Source of the DNA: JBAZDC01 sp041654595
Lineage (GTDB): Bacteria > Pseudomonadota > Gammaproteobacteria > Burkholderiales > Burkholderiaceae_B
Assembly (NCBI GenBank): GCA_964551305.1
Contig: CAZKBT010000003.1
Span: 1-64,000 of the forward strand
Length of the DNA stretch: 64,000 nucleotides
Reading direction: 5' to 3'
Shown in pieces: positions 42,657-52,429 of the stretch. Both the position numbers and the translations under genes were made by a program. Below the pieces are notes generated by a model. It saw only the letters and a program-made list of their open reading frames with translations, searched no databases and was not told where the DNA came from. Positions within the stretch are counted from its first letter, which is position 1. Every line of letters starts with the position of its first letter.

Positions 42657-44204
42657 ATGGCAATCGGAACATATCTCGGCCGGATGAAACTGGTCGCCGC
42701 GGCGACGGCTGTCGCTTTTTACGGTTTGTCTGTTGCGCCCTCGGCAGTGGCCGCCACGCCTCAGAAAGGCGGCACGCTGAACATCAGCTTCCCGGGCTCT
42801 CCTCGCCTGCTGGATCCGGCCATTACGGGTTCTCTTGAAGAATGGGTGGTGACGTCATGGCTATATAACAACCTCACGCGCATGAACTCGAAGTACGAGA
42901 TCGAGCCCGATCTGGCAGAAAGCTGGGAAGCGAGCGAAAGCGGCAAGGTATGGACGTTCAAGCTTCGGCAGGGCGTGAAATTCCAGTCGGGCGGCGAATT
43001 GACCGCCGATGATGTGGTGTTTTCCATCAAGCGCATTCTGGATCCCGAGGTGAAGTCGCGGGGAAGAGGCGCGATCGGACCGATCGAGAATGTCGAGGCG
43101 GTGGATCAACACACGGTTCGCTTTACGCTGAGCCGGCCGATCGCCGAGTTTCCAGCCAACATGACCTTGCCTTACGCCAGAATCATCCGCAAGGACACCG
43201 ACGTCAAGCTCGATACGGCTTCGGACGGAACGGGGCCGTTCATTCTCAAAGAGTATGTCGTGGGCGATCGCGTGGTCGTGATCAGGAATCCCGATTATTT
43301 CCGCGAGAACGAGCCCTACGTCGATGAAGTGCGCGTGCAGGTCTATCCGGATGCGACCGCGGAAATCAATGCGCTGAAGGCTGGCCAGACGCACATCATG
43401 TGGCAGGTGCGGCCCGACCAGGTGTCGCTGCTCGACGGCGATAGCGCGATCAAGGTCGAAGAGATACCCAGCGGCTCGTTCGTGACGGTCGTCATGCGTT
43501 CCGATGAGCCGCCGTTTGACAACCCGCTCGTGCGCAAGGCGCTCAAGCTGAGCGTGGATCGGGAAACGATCGTGAAGGCCGCGCTGCAGGGCCACGGCGC
43601 CATCGCCAACGATCAGTCGCTGCCGCCCAACTCGCCCTTGTTCAACGACAAGGCTTTACCGGCCAAGCGCGATATCGCCAAGGCAAAAAGCCTGCTCAAG
43701 GAAGCCGGCTATCCCAACGGCCTCGACCTTACGCTATTCACCTCCGACGCGCGTGTCGGCATGTTGCCCTTGGCTTTGATGACTCAGCAGATGGCCAGGG
43801 AGGCGGGCTTCAACATCAAGCTGCAGACTGTGACCTGGGACGTCTTCCTCAATCAGGTCTGGGAGAAGAAGAATTTCTACGTGCAGAACTGGTTTGCGCG
43901 GCCGACGAACGATTCCCGCATCTCGCCTTATTTCCTGTCGCGCGACAAAGGCGGCTCGTTGAATGATTACTACTATTCGAACCCCGAGCTCGATGAATTG
44001 CTGCTTCAGGCTCAAGGCGAATTGGACCAGGAGAAACGCAAGAACCTGTATCACGAGGCTCAACGGATCATTTCGGAAGACGGTCCTGGGATCATTCCGT
44101 TCTTCAAGAACAATATCTCGGCCTACCGGACCAATGTGGCGGGTTTCTCGGTGGATCCCGGCATCAATCTTTCCGCCGAACAGGTCTGGCTCAAAAAGGA
44201 TTGA
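42657..44204 (+). CDS. ABC transporter substrate-binding protein, family 5 (peptide/opine type)
   Basis: 515 residues. Sec signal (LVAAATAVAFYGLSVAPSAVAA) followed by a family-5 binding protein: GGTLNISFPGSPRLLDPAITG, YNNLTRMNSKYEIEPDLAES, WTFKLRQGVKF, DDVVFSIKRILDP and SVDRETIVKAAL. AAGGAG precedes the start. Periplasmic receptor for oligopeptides, opines, nickel or glutathione in relatives. The accompanying amine oxidase and semialdehyde dehydrogenase genes favour an amino-acid conjugate (opine or similar). First gene of a nine-kilobase operon. Confidence 0.92.
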   Translation: MAIGTYLGRMKLVAAATAVAFYGLSVAPSAVAATPQKGGTLNISFPGSPRLLDPAITGSLEEWVVTSWLYNNLTRMNSKYEIEPDLAESWEASESGKVWTFKLRQGVKFQSGGELTADDVVFSIKRILDPEVKSRGRGAIGPIENVEAVDQHTVRFTLSRPIAEFPANMTLPYARIIRKDTDVKLDTASDGTGPFILKEYVVGDRVVVIRNPDYFRENEPYVDEVRVQVYPDATAEINALKAGQTHIMWQVRPDQVSLLDGDSAIKVEEIPSGSFVTVVMRSDEPPFDNPLVRKALKLSVDRETIVKAALQGHGAIANDQSLPPNSPLFNDKALPAKRDIAKAKSLLKEAGYPNGLDLTLFTSDARVGMLPLALMTQQMAREAGFNIKLQTVTWDVFLNQVWEKKNFYVQNWFARPTNDSRISPYFLSRDKGGSLNDYYYSNPELDELLLQAQGELDQEKRKNLYHEAQRIISEDGPGIIPFFKNNISAYRTNVAGFSVDPGINLSAEQVWLKKD

Positions 44205-44252
44205 CCGCAACCCGCAACCCCTTTGCACACGATCATCAGGAAGCTATCCGGC

Positions 44253-45212
44253 ATGGAGATCCTCAAGTCCATCGTTCTGCGTCTAGGCTATACGGCGTTG
44301 ATATTGCTTTGCGTGTCGCTCATGGTGTTTGCCGTGACGGAGTTATTGCCGGGCAATGTCATCACCATGATATTGGGCACCGATGCTACCGAGGAAGAAG
44401 TGCGCAGGCTTACCGCGCTGATGGGCCTGGATCTGCCGGCTTGGCAGAGGTATCTGAACTGGGTGGGTAGCGCCGTCCAGGGCGATCTGGGGACGTCGTT
44501 GCGCATGCAGCAGCCGATTTCGGGATTGCTGCTGCAGCGCATGGGCGATTCCCTGGTCCTGGCCAGCGTCGCGTTCGTCATGGTGGCGGTGGGCGGCATC
44601 CTGATAGGTCTGATAACGGCCCTTTTCGAAGGGACGCGTATCGACCGGTATATATCGGGCATCGCGGCGATCGGCACGTCGTTGCCCGAGTTCGTGACGG
44701 GAACGGTTTTCGTGCTGATCTTCGCCGGCGGCGTGTTCAGCTGGTTTCCTCCGTCGGGCTACGGCGGGCTGGCCAACGGCTTGGGTCCGGCCCTGCACCA
44801 GCTCTTCTTGCCGGCGCTCACGCTGTCGATCGTTTTGATGGCCTATGTCGGTCGTGTCACCCGGACATCCACGATTGACGCATTGCGGTCGGATTACGTG
44901 CGCACGGCAAGACTGAAGGGTGTGCCGGAATGGAAGGTCATCACGCGGCATGTCATACCCAATGCGTTCGTGCCGACCGTAACGGTGCTGTTCATGAACA
45001 TCGGCTGGATGGTGGGCGGCATCGTGGTCGTCGAGGCGGTTTTCGTTTTTCCCGGCATTGGCCGTTTGATGCTGTTTGCGATTGCCGAGCGGGACTGGCC
45101 GCTCATTCAAGCGTGTGCCTTGGCGATTGCCGCCATCTATGTATTCAGCAATCTCGTGGGCGACTTGCTGGCCTTGTGGCTGAATCCGCGCCTGCGCGTG
45201 GAAGGCCGTTGA
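44253..45212 (+). CDS. ABC transporter permease, DppB/OppB type
   Basis: 319 residues from the ATG at 44253 (AGGAAG upstream); a TTG at 44223 would add ten residues. Six helices; N-terminal ILLCVSLMVFAVTELLPGN is typical of DppB, then FVTGTVFVLIFAGGVFSWFPPSGYGG, and the coupling loop YVRTARLKGVPEWKVITRHVIPNAFVP. Forms the membrane channel with the next gene. 48 bases after the binding-protein gene. Confidence 0.93.
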   Translation: MEILKSIVLRLGYTALILLCVSLMVFAVTELLPGNVITMILGTDATEEEVRRLTALMGLDLPAWQRYLNWVGSAVQGDLGTSLRMQQPISGLLLQRMGDSLVLASVAFVMVAVGGILIGLITALFEGTRIDRYISGIAAIGTSLPEFVTGTVFVLIFAGGVFSWFPPSGYGGLANGLGPALHQLFLPALTLSIVLMAYVGRVTRTSTIDALRSDYVRTARLKGVPEWKVITRHVIPNAFVPTVTVLFMNIGWMVGGIVVVEAVFVFPGIGRLMLFAIAERDWPLIQACALAIAAIYVFSNLVGDLLALWLNPRLRVEGR

Positions 45213-45272
45213 TGCGGCATTCCGTGTTTTGCCTTCTATCAGCGGTTCGAGGCTGGAAATAATGGAAAGCAT

Positions 45273-46088
45273 ATGAAGTTACTCAAGGATCGTGTGTTCG
45301 TGATTGCCGCAGCCATTCTGAGCCTGCATGTCCTGCTTGCCGTATTCGGTGAATGGCTGGCGCCGTTTCCTTTCGATGAAATGCAATTCATGTCGACGTT
45401 GAGCGGGCCGGATGCCACGCACTGGTTCGGCACGGATCAATACGGAAGAGATGTGTTCTCCAGGGTGCTGGTCGGAGGAAAAACCACGCTGGTGTTCGGG
45501 TTCGGCGCGGTGGCCGTGTGTTTTCTCATCGGCTTGCCCGTCGGTCTGGCCAGCGCATACTACGGCGGTCGGGTGGACCAGGCGTTGATGCGCGTCATGG
45601 ACGTCCTGATGTCGTTTCCCACGCTGTTGCTCGGCCTGCTGATACTCATCATCGCGGGCCCCGACATGGTCAGCCTGATTGTCGCCGTGGGCCTGGTTTA
45701 TTGCCCGCGCACGGCGCGCATCGTGCGTACCGCCGCGCTCAACGTGCGCCAGTCTACGTACATAGAGGCCGCCCAGGCGCGTGGCGAGAGCGGGGCGTAC
45801 ATCATGTTCCGGGAGCTTTTCCCCAGCGCCGTCGGACCGATACTGGTCGAGTTCTGCATACGGTTGAGCTATGCCATTTTGCTGGGAGCCTCGTTTAACT
45901 ACCTGGGCCTGGGGATACAGCCGCCGGAGGCCGACTGGGGAGCGTTGGTGCAGGAAGCCCGCAGCACGATGATCCGCGCGCCCTGGACCGTGCTGTTTCC
46001 CATCCTGTTCATTTCCACGCTGGTCGCTCCCTTGCATCTCATGGCGGACCGAATCGATGATCAACTGAAGGGAGGTAAAGGTGCCTGA
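45273..46088 (+). CDS. ABC transporter permease, DppC/OppC type
   Basis: 271 residues. DppC motif GTDQYGRDVFSRVLVGGKTTL, coupling loop STYIEAAQARGESGAYIMFRE and FNYLGLGIQPPEADWGALVQE. Partner of the upstream DppB-type permease. Its last eight bases overlap the start of the ATPase gene. Confidence 0.94.
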   Translation: MKLLKDRVFVIAAAILSLHVLLAVFGEWLAPFPFDEMQFMSTLSGPDATHWFGTDQYGRDVFSRVLVGGKTTLVFGFGAVAVCFLIGLPVGLASAYYGGRVDQALMRVMDVLMSFPTLLLGLLILIIAGPDMVSLIVAVGLVYCPRTARIVRTAALNVRQSTYIEAAQARGESGAYIMFRELFPSAVGPILVEFCIRLSYAILLGASFNYLGLGIQPPEADWGALVQEARSTMIRAPWTVLFPILFISTLVAPLHLMADRIDDQLKGGKGA

Positions 46089-48189
46089 TTCAGCCGTAAC
46101 GGTACCGCTATTGGAAGTTGCGGATCTATCCGTCGCCTACCATACCGATAGAGGGGAGGTGTTCGCCGTCAAGAACTTGAGCTTTGCGATCCGCCGCCAG
46201 GAAGTGCTTGCGCTGGTCGGCGAGTCCGGCTCGGGCAAGACGTCGGCGGCATTGGCGGTGCTGGGATACCTGGGACGCGGCGGCAGGATCGCCGGCGGAA
46301 ACGTGCGTTTGCAAGGCGTCGATCTGGCGTTGATACCGGCGCGCGAGCGCCGGGCGATCTACGGCCGCCGCATCGCGCACGTCGCGCAAGACCCGTCGTC
46401 CAGCCTCGATCCCGCCATGCGCATAGGCGACAATCTGATGGAAGGCATGTTCGTTCATTTCGGTCTTTCCAAGAAGGAGGCGTACAAAAAGGCGCTGACG
46501 CTGCTCGGCGAGGTCCAGCTTCCCAATCCTGAAACGGTCATGGCCTGTTATCCGCATCAACTGAGCGGCGGCATGCAGCAACGCGTTTGCATCGCCATGG
46601 CGCTGGCCTGCGATCCCGAGCTGATCGTCATGGACGAGCCCACGACGGGACTGGATGCCGCGACAGAAGCCGCGATTTTCAAGTTGCTCAAGGCATTGCG
46701 CCAAAGCCGGGGCATATCGATATTATTCATATCCCATAATCTTGCCGCCGTCCGGGGGATCGCCGACAAGGTGATCGTGATGTATCACGGCAAGGCGGTG
46801 GAGATCGGAGAGAACGAACACGTCTTCAATCGGCCCGCCCATCGTTACACATCCCTGTTGTTCAGAGCGCTGCCGACGATGCGCGCGATGGACGGCATGC
46901 CCGCCGAAATACTTTGGCAAGACGGTGTTGCTCCCGACACGGGATGCGCCTTTCGGCCGCGCTGCGATATGGCCCTCGATGCGTGCGGGCAGTCCCTCAG
47001 CATGAGACCTGTCGCGCCGGGTCAGTGGTCCAGCTGCGTGCGCTCGGACGATTTGCTGGCGGATGCTCAGGAAATTCGCTTGGCGGAGTCGCTCGCCGAT
47101 TTCCGGGAAAGCTCGGCGGATGCCCGAAAACCGGACGCCGGCGTCAAGTCGGTATTGCGCCTCGATAACGTGACGCATAGCTACGGCCGCAGGGGATTTC
47201 TCATAAAGCGCGGCAAGGAAAAGCGTTCGCTGGACGACGTGTCTTTCGATGTGCAGAAAGGGAAAGTGACGGCGCTGATAGGCGAAAGCGGCTCGGGGAA
47301 ATCGACGCTGGCGCGTTGCATCGTCGGTCTGGAGCGCGTGCAGCGAGGCGCCATGGTTTTTCAGGATACCGATCTGGCGCCGCTGCGCGGCCGCCCCGTG
47401 CGTATCGCCCGCAGGCTGCAGATCGTTTTCCAGAACATCGCGGGCTCTTTGCATCCGCGCAAGACGATCGCCGACATACTCGCGCGTCCGATACGCTTGT
47501 ATGAAAAGCGCTCAGCGCCATTCAAAGAGCTGGAGACGCTCACGCACAGCGTGGGAATCAAGTCCGACCTGCTGTACAAGCGGCCTTCCGGATTGAGCGG
47601 CGGCGAACGCCAAAGGGTGGCACTGGCGCGGGCGTTCTCGTCGGAGCCTTCCTTGCTGGTGCTGGACGAGGCTTTTTCCGCTTTGGACGTTTCAATGAAA
47701 GTGAAGGTAATGAACCTTCTGCGGCAAAAGAAAAGCGCCACCGGCATGGGTATATTGCTGATCACCCACGAGTTGCCCATCGTACGGTTCCTGGCCGATC
47801 GGGTCGCCGTCCTGTATCGCGGCTGGCTGTGCGAGGACGGCCCGGTTTCATTGCTGCGCTCGCCGCCGATGCATCCTTATACCGAGACCCTGTTGTGGTC
47901 CGCTCTCGAACTTGAAGGGCTGTCTCCCGCCGCGCTGCGCATGGAACGTTTCCTGGCTCCGGGATCCGTATCGGCGGAAACGCCGTCCGAAGGCTGTCCG
48001 TTCCAGTTGCGCTGTCCGCGCAAGGTGGGCGATATCTGCGAGAAAACGCGTCCTCCTCGGCAGCGGGTAGACGGGCATCATAGCCTTGCCTGCCATATTC
48101 CGGTTGCGGAGCTCGGCCGGGCGCAGCAGTCCGAATGGCCGACTTCTATCGCCGCATCTTACTTGGCCGAGGAGCCGTCGACATGTTAG
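46081..48189 (+). CDS. Fused dual ATP-binding protein of the peptide-type ABC importer (DppD-DppF fusion)
   Basis: 702 residues, twice the usual size. GTG start at 46081 preceded by GGGAGG. Two complete nucleotide-binding domains: the first with GESGSGKTS, LSGGMQQRVCIAMAL, VMDEPTTGLD; the second from about residue 360 with GESGSGKST, LSGGERQRVALARAF, VLDEAFSALD. Each ends with an OppD/F-type iron-sulfur-like cysteine region (CAFRPRCDMALDAC; CPFQLRCPRKVGDIC). One polypeptide thus supplies both ATPases, as in the GsiA/YejF group. Overlaps the upstream permease by eight bases and the next gene by seven. Confidence 0.93.
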   Translation: MPDSAVTVPLLEVADLSVAYHTDRGEVFAVKNLSFAIRRQEVLALVGESGSGKTSAALAVLGYLGRGGRIAGGNVRLQGVDLALIPARERRAIYGRRIAHVAQDPSSSLDPAMRIGDNLMEGMFVHFGLSKKEAYKKALTLLGEVQLPNPETVMACYPHQLSGGMQQRVCIAMALACDPELIVMDEPTTGLDAATEAAIFKLLKALRQSRGISILFISHNLAAVRGIADKVIVMYHGKAVEIGENEHVFNRPAHRYTSLLFRALPTMRAMDGMPAEILWQDGVAPDTGCAFRPRCDMALDACGQSLSMRPVAPGQWSSCVRSDDLLADAQEIRLAESLADFRESSADARKPDAGVKSVLRLDNVTHSYGRRGFLIKRGKEKRSLDDVSFDVQKGKVTALIGESGSGKSTLARCIVGLERVQRGAMVFQDTDLAPLRGRPVRIARRLQIVFQNIAGSLHPRKTIADILARPIRLYEKRSAPFKELETLTHSVGIKSDLLYKRPSGLSGGERQRVALARAFSSEPSLLVLDEAFSALDVSMKVKVMNLLRQKKSATGMGILLITHELPIVRFLADRVAVLYRGWLCEDGPVSLLRSPPMHPYTETLLWSALELEGLSPAALRMERFLAPGSVSAETPSEGCPFQLRCPRKVGDICEKTRPPRQRVDGHHSLACHIPVAELGRAQQSEWPTSIAASYLAEEPSTC

Positions 48190-49553
48190 GACCGCATCAT
48201 GATGAAGCGTTGGCGCAGTTTGCCGTTTCCGGATTCCGGCGGCCCGATGAATCCCTGTTTCCGACCGCGTGGCGGCATATCCTGGATACCTGGGCGGTAA
48301 CGATCGCGGGCAGCGCAACGCCGGTGTCGAAGCGGTTCAGGGCGACGTTGCCCGTGACGGGCGAAGGCGCCCGCGTGTTCGGCTCCCAAGCCAGGTATGC
48401 GCCGAAGGACGCGGCTGCGATCAACGGCATGGCGGGCCACGTTCACGATTACGATGACGATGACCCGAACCTTTGCGTAGGTCATGCAAGCATTGCCGTG
48501 GTGGCGGCCCTATCGGCCGTTTCCGAGAGCATGGATCTTGCCGTCAGGGACTTTCTTGCGGCGTATCTCGTCGGCATTGAAACGACCATGCATGTGGGCC
48601 GCATGGTCAATCCCTCTCATTACAACCGTGGCTGGCACTGCACCTCGACGTTGGGCGTCATCGGGGCGGCAAGCGCGGTTGGCGCGCTGCGCGGCTCGGC
48701 CATGCAGGAAGTGGCCAGTGGCCTGAGGTTTGCGGCGACGATGTCGTTGGGCTTGAAGGCCAATTTCGGGACGGATGCCAAGCCGTTGCAAGTCGGCCTG
48801 GCCGCCGGCAACGGCGTATGGGCCGCCGATCTTGCGCGGGCCGGCATGAGCGTCGGGGAAAACAGCTTGTTCGGCCCGAAGGGCCTGGTCGATTTGAACA
48901 GCGACGCCAATGCGGACGAGGATGCCTGGGATCGCTTCGGCAACCCTTGGGGCCTCGTCCGTCCCGGAATGAATATCAAGCTTTATCCTTGCTGCTCCAG
49001 CACGCACACCGCAGTGGACGGCATACTGGCCGCCATGAAAGAGGGGGGGCTGATGCCGGATCAGGTGGAGCGCATCGATATTTGGATCGGCGAGGACGTG
49101 CCGGGCATCCTGATCCACGACGTGCCGGCCAACGGCATGCAGGGCAAGTTCAGCATGCGCTATTGCGCGGCCGCGGCCGCCGCGCATGGCGCCTTGACGC
49201 TCGCGAACTTTACCGACGAGGCCGTTCGCCGTGAGAGCGTCGTAGGCATGATGAAGCGCACGCACATACATATCGATCCGTCGTTGCCCAGGGAAGAAAC
49301 CGGTGTGACGCATCAGTCGCGCGTCGTGATAACCAGCGTGGCCGGCGCCCGGATTCAGAAGGAGTACGCCCAGCCGTACGGCAGCGCCAGCCGGCCCATA
49401 TCGCAGGAAGACCTCCAAGGCAAGTTCATGTCCTGTGTTCAGCCTGTCGTGGGCGGGCCGCGGGCGGCGAGCTTGTGGTCCGAGCTGGCGGGCGCGTCGT
49501 TCGACGGGCCTATGCATGCCGTGTTCGATGCTTTATATGATGCGCGTTCCTAG
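48183..49553 (+). CDS. MmgE/PrpD family protein (second copy)
   Basis: 456 residues from the ATG at 48183, overlapping the ATPase stop by seven bases and following GAGGAG; an ATG at 48135 would overlap by 55. Family blocks: HILDTWAVTIAGS, AAINGMAGHVHDYDDDD, GLKANFGTDAKPLQVGLAAG, NIKLYPCCSSTHTAVDG and GKFSMRYCAAAAAAHGAL. Distinct from the copy at 37524. In this operon it might remove a group from an imported amino-acid derivative; several PrpD-fold enzymes act as lyases or isomerases, so the exact reaction is unknown. Confidence 0.87.
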   Translation: MLGPHHDEALAQFAVSGFRRPDESLFPTAWRHILDTWAVTIAGSATPVSKRFRATLPVTGEGARVFGSQARYAPKDAAAINGMAGHVHDYDDDDPNLCVGHASIAVVAALSAVSESMDLAVRDFLAAYLVGIETTMHVGRMVNPSHYNRGWHCTSTLGVIGAASAVGALRGSAMQEVASGLRFAATMSLGLKANFGTDAKPLQVGLAAGNGVWAADLARAGMSVGENSLFGPKGLVDLNSDANADEDAWDRFGNPWGLVRPGMNIKLYPCCSSTHTAVDGILAAMKEGGLMPDQVERIDIWIGEDVPGILIHDVPANGMQGKFSMRYCAAAAAAHGALTLANFTDEAVRRESVVGMMKRTHIHIDPSLPREETGVTHQSRVVITSVAGARIQKEYAQPYGSASRPISQEDLQGKFMSCVQPVVGGPRAASLWSELAGASFDGPMHAVFDALYDARS

Positions 49554-49594
49554 TCGGAATGGATAGGTGGGATGCATAGTTTAGGAGTCAGGCG

Positions 49595-51163
49595 TTGAGT
49601 GAACCCAATAATTCCGCCGCCGCTGGTCCGAACGAGCCGGGCGGGCCGGTGGGCGAGGCCGGTTCGGTTCGGACGAGTATCGCGGCACAGGCCGTGTCCG
49701 CCGGCCGTCCCATGCTGGCGAGAAGCTTTCGTATGCATCGACCGCGCGGCGCGTTCTGTCATGACGGCTGGTGCCAGCAATGCAAGGTGACGTTGCCCGA
49801 CGGCCGCGTGGTCCTTGCGTGCCAGACTGCGGGTGATCCGTCCAGCCTGCCTGCCGCCGGTTGGACATGGAAACGCGTGCTGGGCCTGATCGCGCAGCGC
49901 ACCCCTCCCTGGTTTTACGAAGGGAGATTTCTGCGCCCGAAATTCATGCGGCAGCATTATCTGAACTGGTTGCGCGGCGTATCCGGCGCACATGCGTTGC
50001 CGCAACGCTCGTTGAGCCGGGAGGATGCCGGTCGGCGGTGGCGCAAGGTCGCCGTCGATACGCTGGTGGTGGGAGGAGGATTGGCCGGCCTGGCCGCGGC
50101 GGGGAAGCTTTCCGGCAAGGGGAAGCGCGTGGCCTTGGTCGAGAGGCTGGCCGCCACTGAGCAGGATTCGTCCGATGACCGGATGCGGCTTGCCCGTGAG
50201 GCCGCGCGGGCGGGCGGGTGCGATATATATGACGGAGCTCTGTGCGTAGGCTTGTACCAGGATCCGAAGCGTGCGCTTTGCGTGGCGGACGCCGGCGCGC
50301 TTTCCATCGAGTATGCTGAGTTGGTCGTCGCAACCGGCGCCTACGATAAATGGCTTACGTTTCCCGGCAATGACTTGCCGGGCATCGTAGGCGCGCGCGC
50401 TTTCGCCAGGCTGCTGCGCCAACGCGCCGTGCCGGCGAACGCCCGGATCGGTGTCTATGCCGACGAGCGCTCGGCGGCAGCGATCATCGACGAGGCGCGC
50501 CGTGCGAACTGTGCGATCGCGTGGCTCGCGGGGCCGGATCGACTGCCGGCGGGGGCGATGATTCAGGTTCCGGATGTTCGGCTGGAAAGCGCGTATGGGA
50601 TGCGCAAGATTCGCGGCGTGCGGTTGGCAGGACGCCGACTGCCGTGCGATATGTTGGTGCTGGGGTTTTCGCAGCCGACCTATGAACTGCAGGCTCAGGC
50701 CGGCGCGCGCATGACGCTCGCCGGTTCCCCGCCGATCGCCGTGCCCGTCGGAGGCGATCCCGCCGTTCTGGCGGTGGGGGAAGCGGCGGGCGACTTCAGC
50801 GCGGATATCATGGAAAGCACGCGGCAGCGTGTCGATGCCTGGCTGAATGCCCGTGAGCCGGAACCCGTGCCAAGCCCGGCCGATCATGAAAAACTGAAAC
50901 TCATGCCGGACGAGGCGATCGTGTGTCCATGCGAGGACGTGCGAGTGCGCGATCTGCGCAATGCCGTCGAGGACGGGTATCGGGACATCGAATTGGTCAA
51001 GCGCCATACCGGCGCGGGAACAGGCCCGTGCCAGGGAAAACTGTGTCATGGCGCGATGCTGCAATGCATGGCGGATGCGGGCCTGGATGTCCGGATCCCG
51101 ACGCCGCGCCCGCTCGTGCGGCCCACTCCGTTGAGGATGTTCCTGGGAGCCGATGATGAATAG
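49595..51163 (+). CDS. Iron-sulfur flavoprotein, alpha subunit of an amine/opine oxidase (HcnA-HcnB-like fusion)
   Basis: 522 residues from a TTG at 49595 preceded by AGGAG seven bases upstream. Three modules: a plant-type [2Fe-2S] domain with C55, C60, C63 and C76; an FAD/NAD(P) Rossmann domain starting VVGGGLAGLAAAG (160-170); and a C-terminal BFD-like cluster site with C444, C446, C479 and C484. HcnB/OoxA-type proteins have the last two modules, with the [2Fe-2S] protein separate; here it is fused at the N-terminus. Like the front part of the sarcosine oxidase alpha subunit but lacking the GCV_T domain. Works with the next gene. Confidence 0.85.
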   Translation: MSEPNNSAAAGPNEPGGPVGEAGSVRTSIAAQAVSAGRPMLARSFRMHRPRGAFCHDGWCQQCKVTLPDGRVVLACQTAGDPSSLPAAGWTWKRVLGLIAQRTPPWFYEGRFLRPKFMRQHYLNWLRGVSGAHALPQRSLSREDAGRRWRKVAVDTLVVGGGLAGLAAAGKLSGKGKRVALVERLAATEQDSSDDRMRLAREAARAGGCDIYDGALCVGLYQDPKRALCVADAGALSIEYAELVVATGAYDKWLTFPGNDLPGIVGARAFARLLRQRAVPANARIGVYADERSAAAIIDEARRANCAIAWLAGPDRLPAGAMIQVPDVRLESAYGMRKIRGVRLAGRRLPCDMLVLGFSQPTYELQAQAGARMTLAGSPPIAVPVGGDPAVLAVGEAAGDFSADIMESTRQRVDAWLNAREPEPVPSPADHEKLKLMPDEAIVCPCEDVRVRDLRNAVEDGYRDIELVKRHTGAGTGPCQGKLCHGAMLQCMADAGLDVRIPTPRPLVRPTPLRMFLGADDE

Positions 51164-52364
51164 TCGCATCGTTCACGACGCGGATCATGTCATTGTCGGG
51201 GGAGGCATGTTTGGCGTTGCCATCGCCTTCGAGCTGGCGCGCCTGGGGCGCAAGCGCATCGTGATTCTCGAGCGCAAGCATTTGGGTTCCGGCGCGACGA
51301 GCCGCAATATCGGCCGCGTGCGCACATCCCAGTTCAGCCCGGAACTGGCGATATTCGCGAAACAAGCCTTCGCCAAGCACGCGTCGATGGCCGATGAGCT
51401 GGGCTCCAACACCTTGTTCTGGACGCCGGGTTATGCGCTGGTCTTCTATGACCAGGATGAAATGGAGCATATGGACGAGGTCTGCGCGATGCTGGCCGGC
51501 CTTGGCCAACATGCCGAGTATCTGAAGAACGGGAAGGTGGTGGATCGCCTGCCCATCCTGAGCGGGGGGGAGCCGCCCGCGGGATGCTTGATCAGGCCGG
51601 ACGCCTGCGTGCATCACGATGCGTTGTTGTACGCCTATCGCCGGGCATTGGACCGGCTTGGCGTCGAAATACGCGAGCATGTCGAAGTCGTGGAAGTGCT
51701 CAAGGAGGACGGCAAGGTTGCGGGTGTGCGCAGCGAAACCGAGCAATGGCGGGCGCCCATGGTCATCAATGCGTGCGGAGGGTGGTCCAATCAGTTCTCG
51801 GCGATGGCGGGTGTTCCCGTGCCCAATGTGCCGCTTAGAAGAGAAGTGCTCGTTACCGATTCATGGCAGCCGCTCATGTCCACGATGATCACGTTCTATC
51901 GGCCGATAGAAGGCTGGTTTCATCAAACACTGCGGGGTGAGCTGATCATAGGCGCAGTCCATCCGGATGAGCCGCAAGGCATGAATATGGCCGCCTCGGA
52001 CCGGCATCTCGGTCGAGCCGCGCGCCACATGCTCAAGAAGGCTCCCGTTCTTGGGCAGGCGAGGGTGGTGCGGCAGTGGGCGGGAGTATATGACATGACG
52101 CCGGACCGCAAGCCCATGATAGGTCCGGTCGACGCCTTGCCCGGTTTCATCCAGGCCAATGGCGATAACGGCCGCGGCATTGCCTTGATTCCGTATCTGG
52201 CGGAGCTTTTGGCGCAGTGGCTCGTCCACCAGGAGCAGCCGAAAGCGTTGCAAGGGTTCGAGGCGCGGCGCTACAACGGCCGCGAGGACACGCCCGTCAT
52301 AACGGGCGACTACTACGCCGCGTATCGAAAGACGGCGGAACCGGAGACGGATGCGTCGGCATGA
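51153..52364 (+). CDS. FAD-dependent DadA/SoxB-type amine oxidase, beta subunit
   Basis: 403 residues; start at 51153 or the adjacent ATG at 51156. N-terminal FAD motif HVIVGGGMFGVAIAFELARLG, then KHLGSGATSRNIGRVRTSQ, and a C-terminal RQWAGVYDMTPDRKPMIGPV with NGDNGRGIALIPYLAE. This is the D-amino-acid/sarcosine oxidase fold, resembling OoxB, HcnC and SoxB. It oxidises a secondary or primary amine to an imine, passing electrons to the alpha subunit, whose gene it overlaps by 11 bases. Substrate inferred as an opine, proline or N-methyl amino acid. Confidence 0.87.
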   Translation: MMNSRIVHDADHVIVGGGMFGVAIAFELARLGRKRIVILERKHLGSGATSRNIGRVRTSQFSPELAIFAKQAFAKHASMADELGSNTLFWTPGYALVFYDQDEMEHMDEVCAMLAGLGQHAEYLKNGKVVDRLPILSGGEPPAGCLIRPDACVHHDALLYAYRRALDRLGVEIREHVEVVEVLKEDGKVAGVRSETEQWRAPMVINACGGWSNQFSAMAGVPVPNVPLRREVLVTDSWQPLMSTMITFYRPIEGWFHQTLRGELIIGAVHPDEPQGMNMAASDRHLGRAARHMLKKAPVLGQARVVRQWAGVYDMTPDRKPMIGPVDALPGFIQANGDNGRGIALIPYLAELLAQWLVHQEQPKALQGFEARRYNGREDTPVITGDYYAAYRKTAEPETDASA

Positions 52365-52429
52365 AGCCGCCCGGATGACCGTAGCCCGGAAATATGTACA
52401 CAGGATTGGTTCGACAGAAAGGAAGGAAG

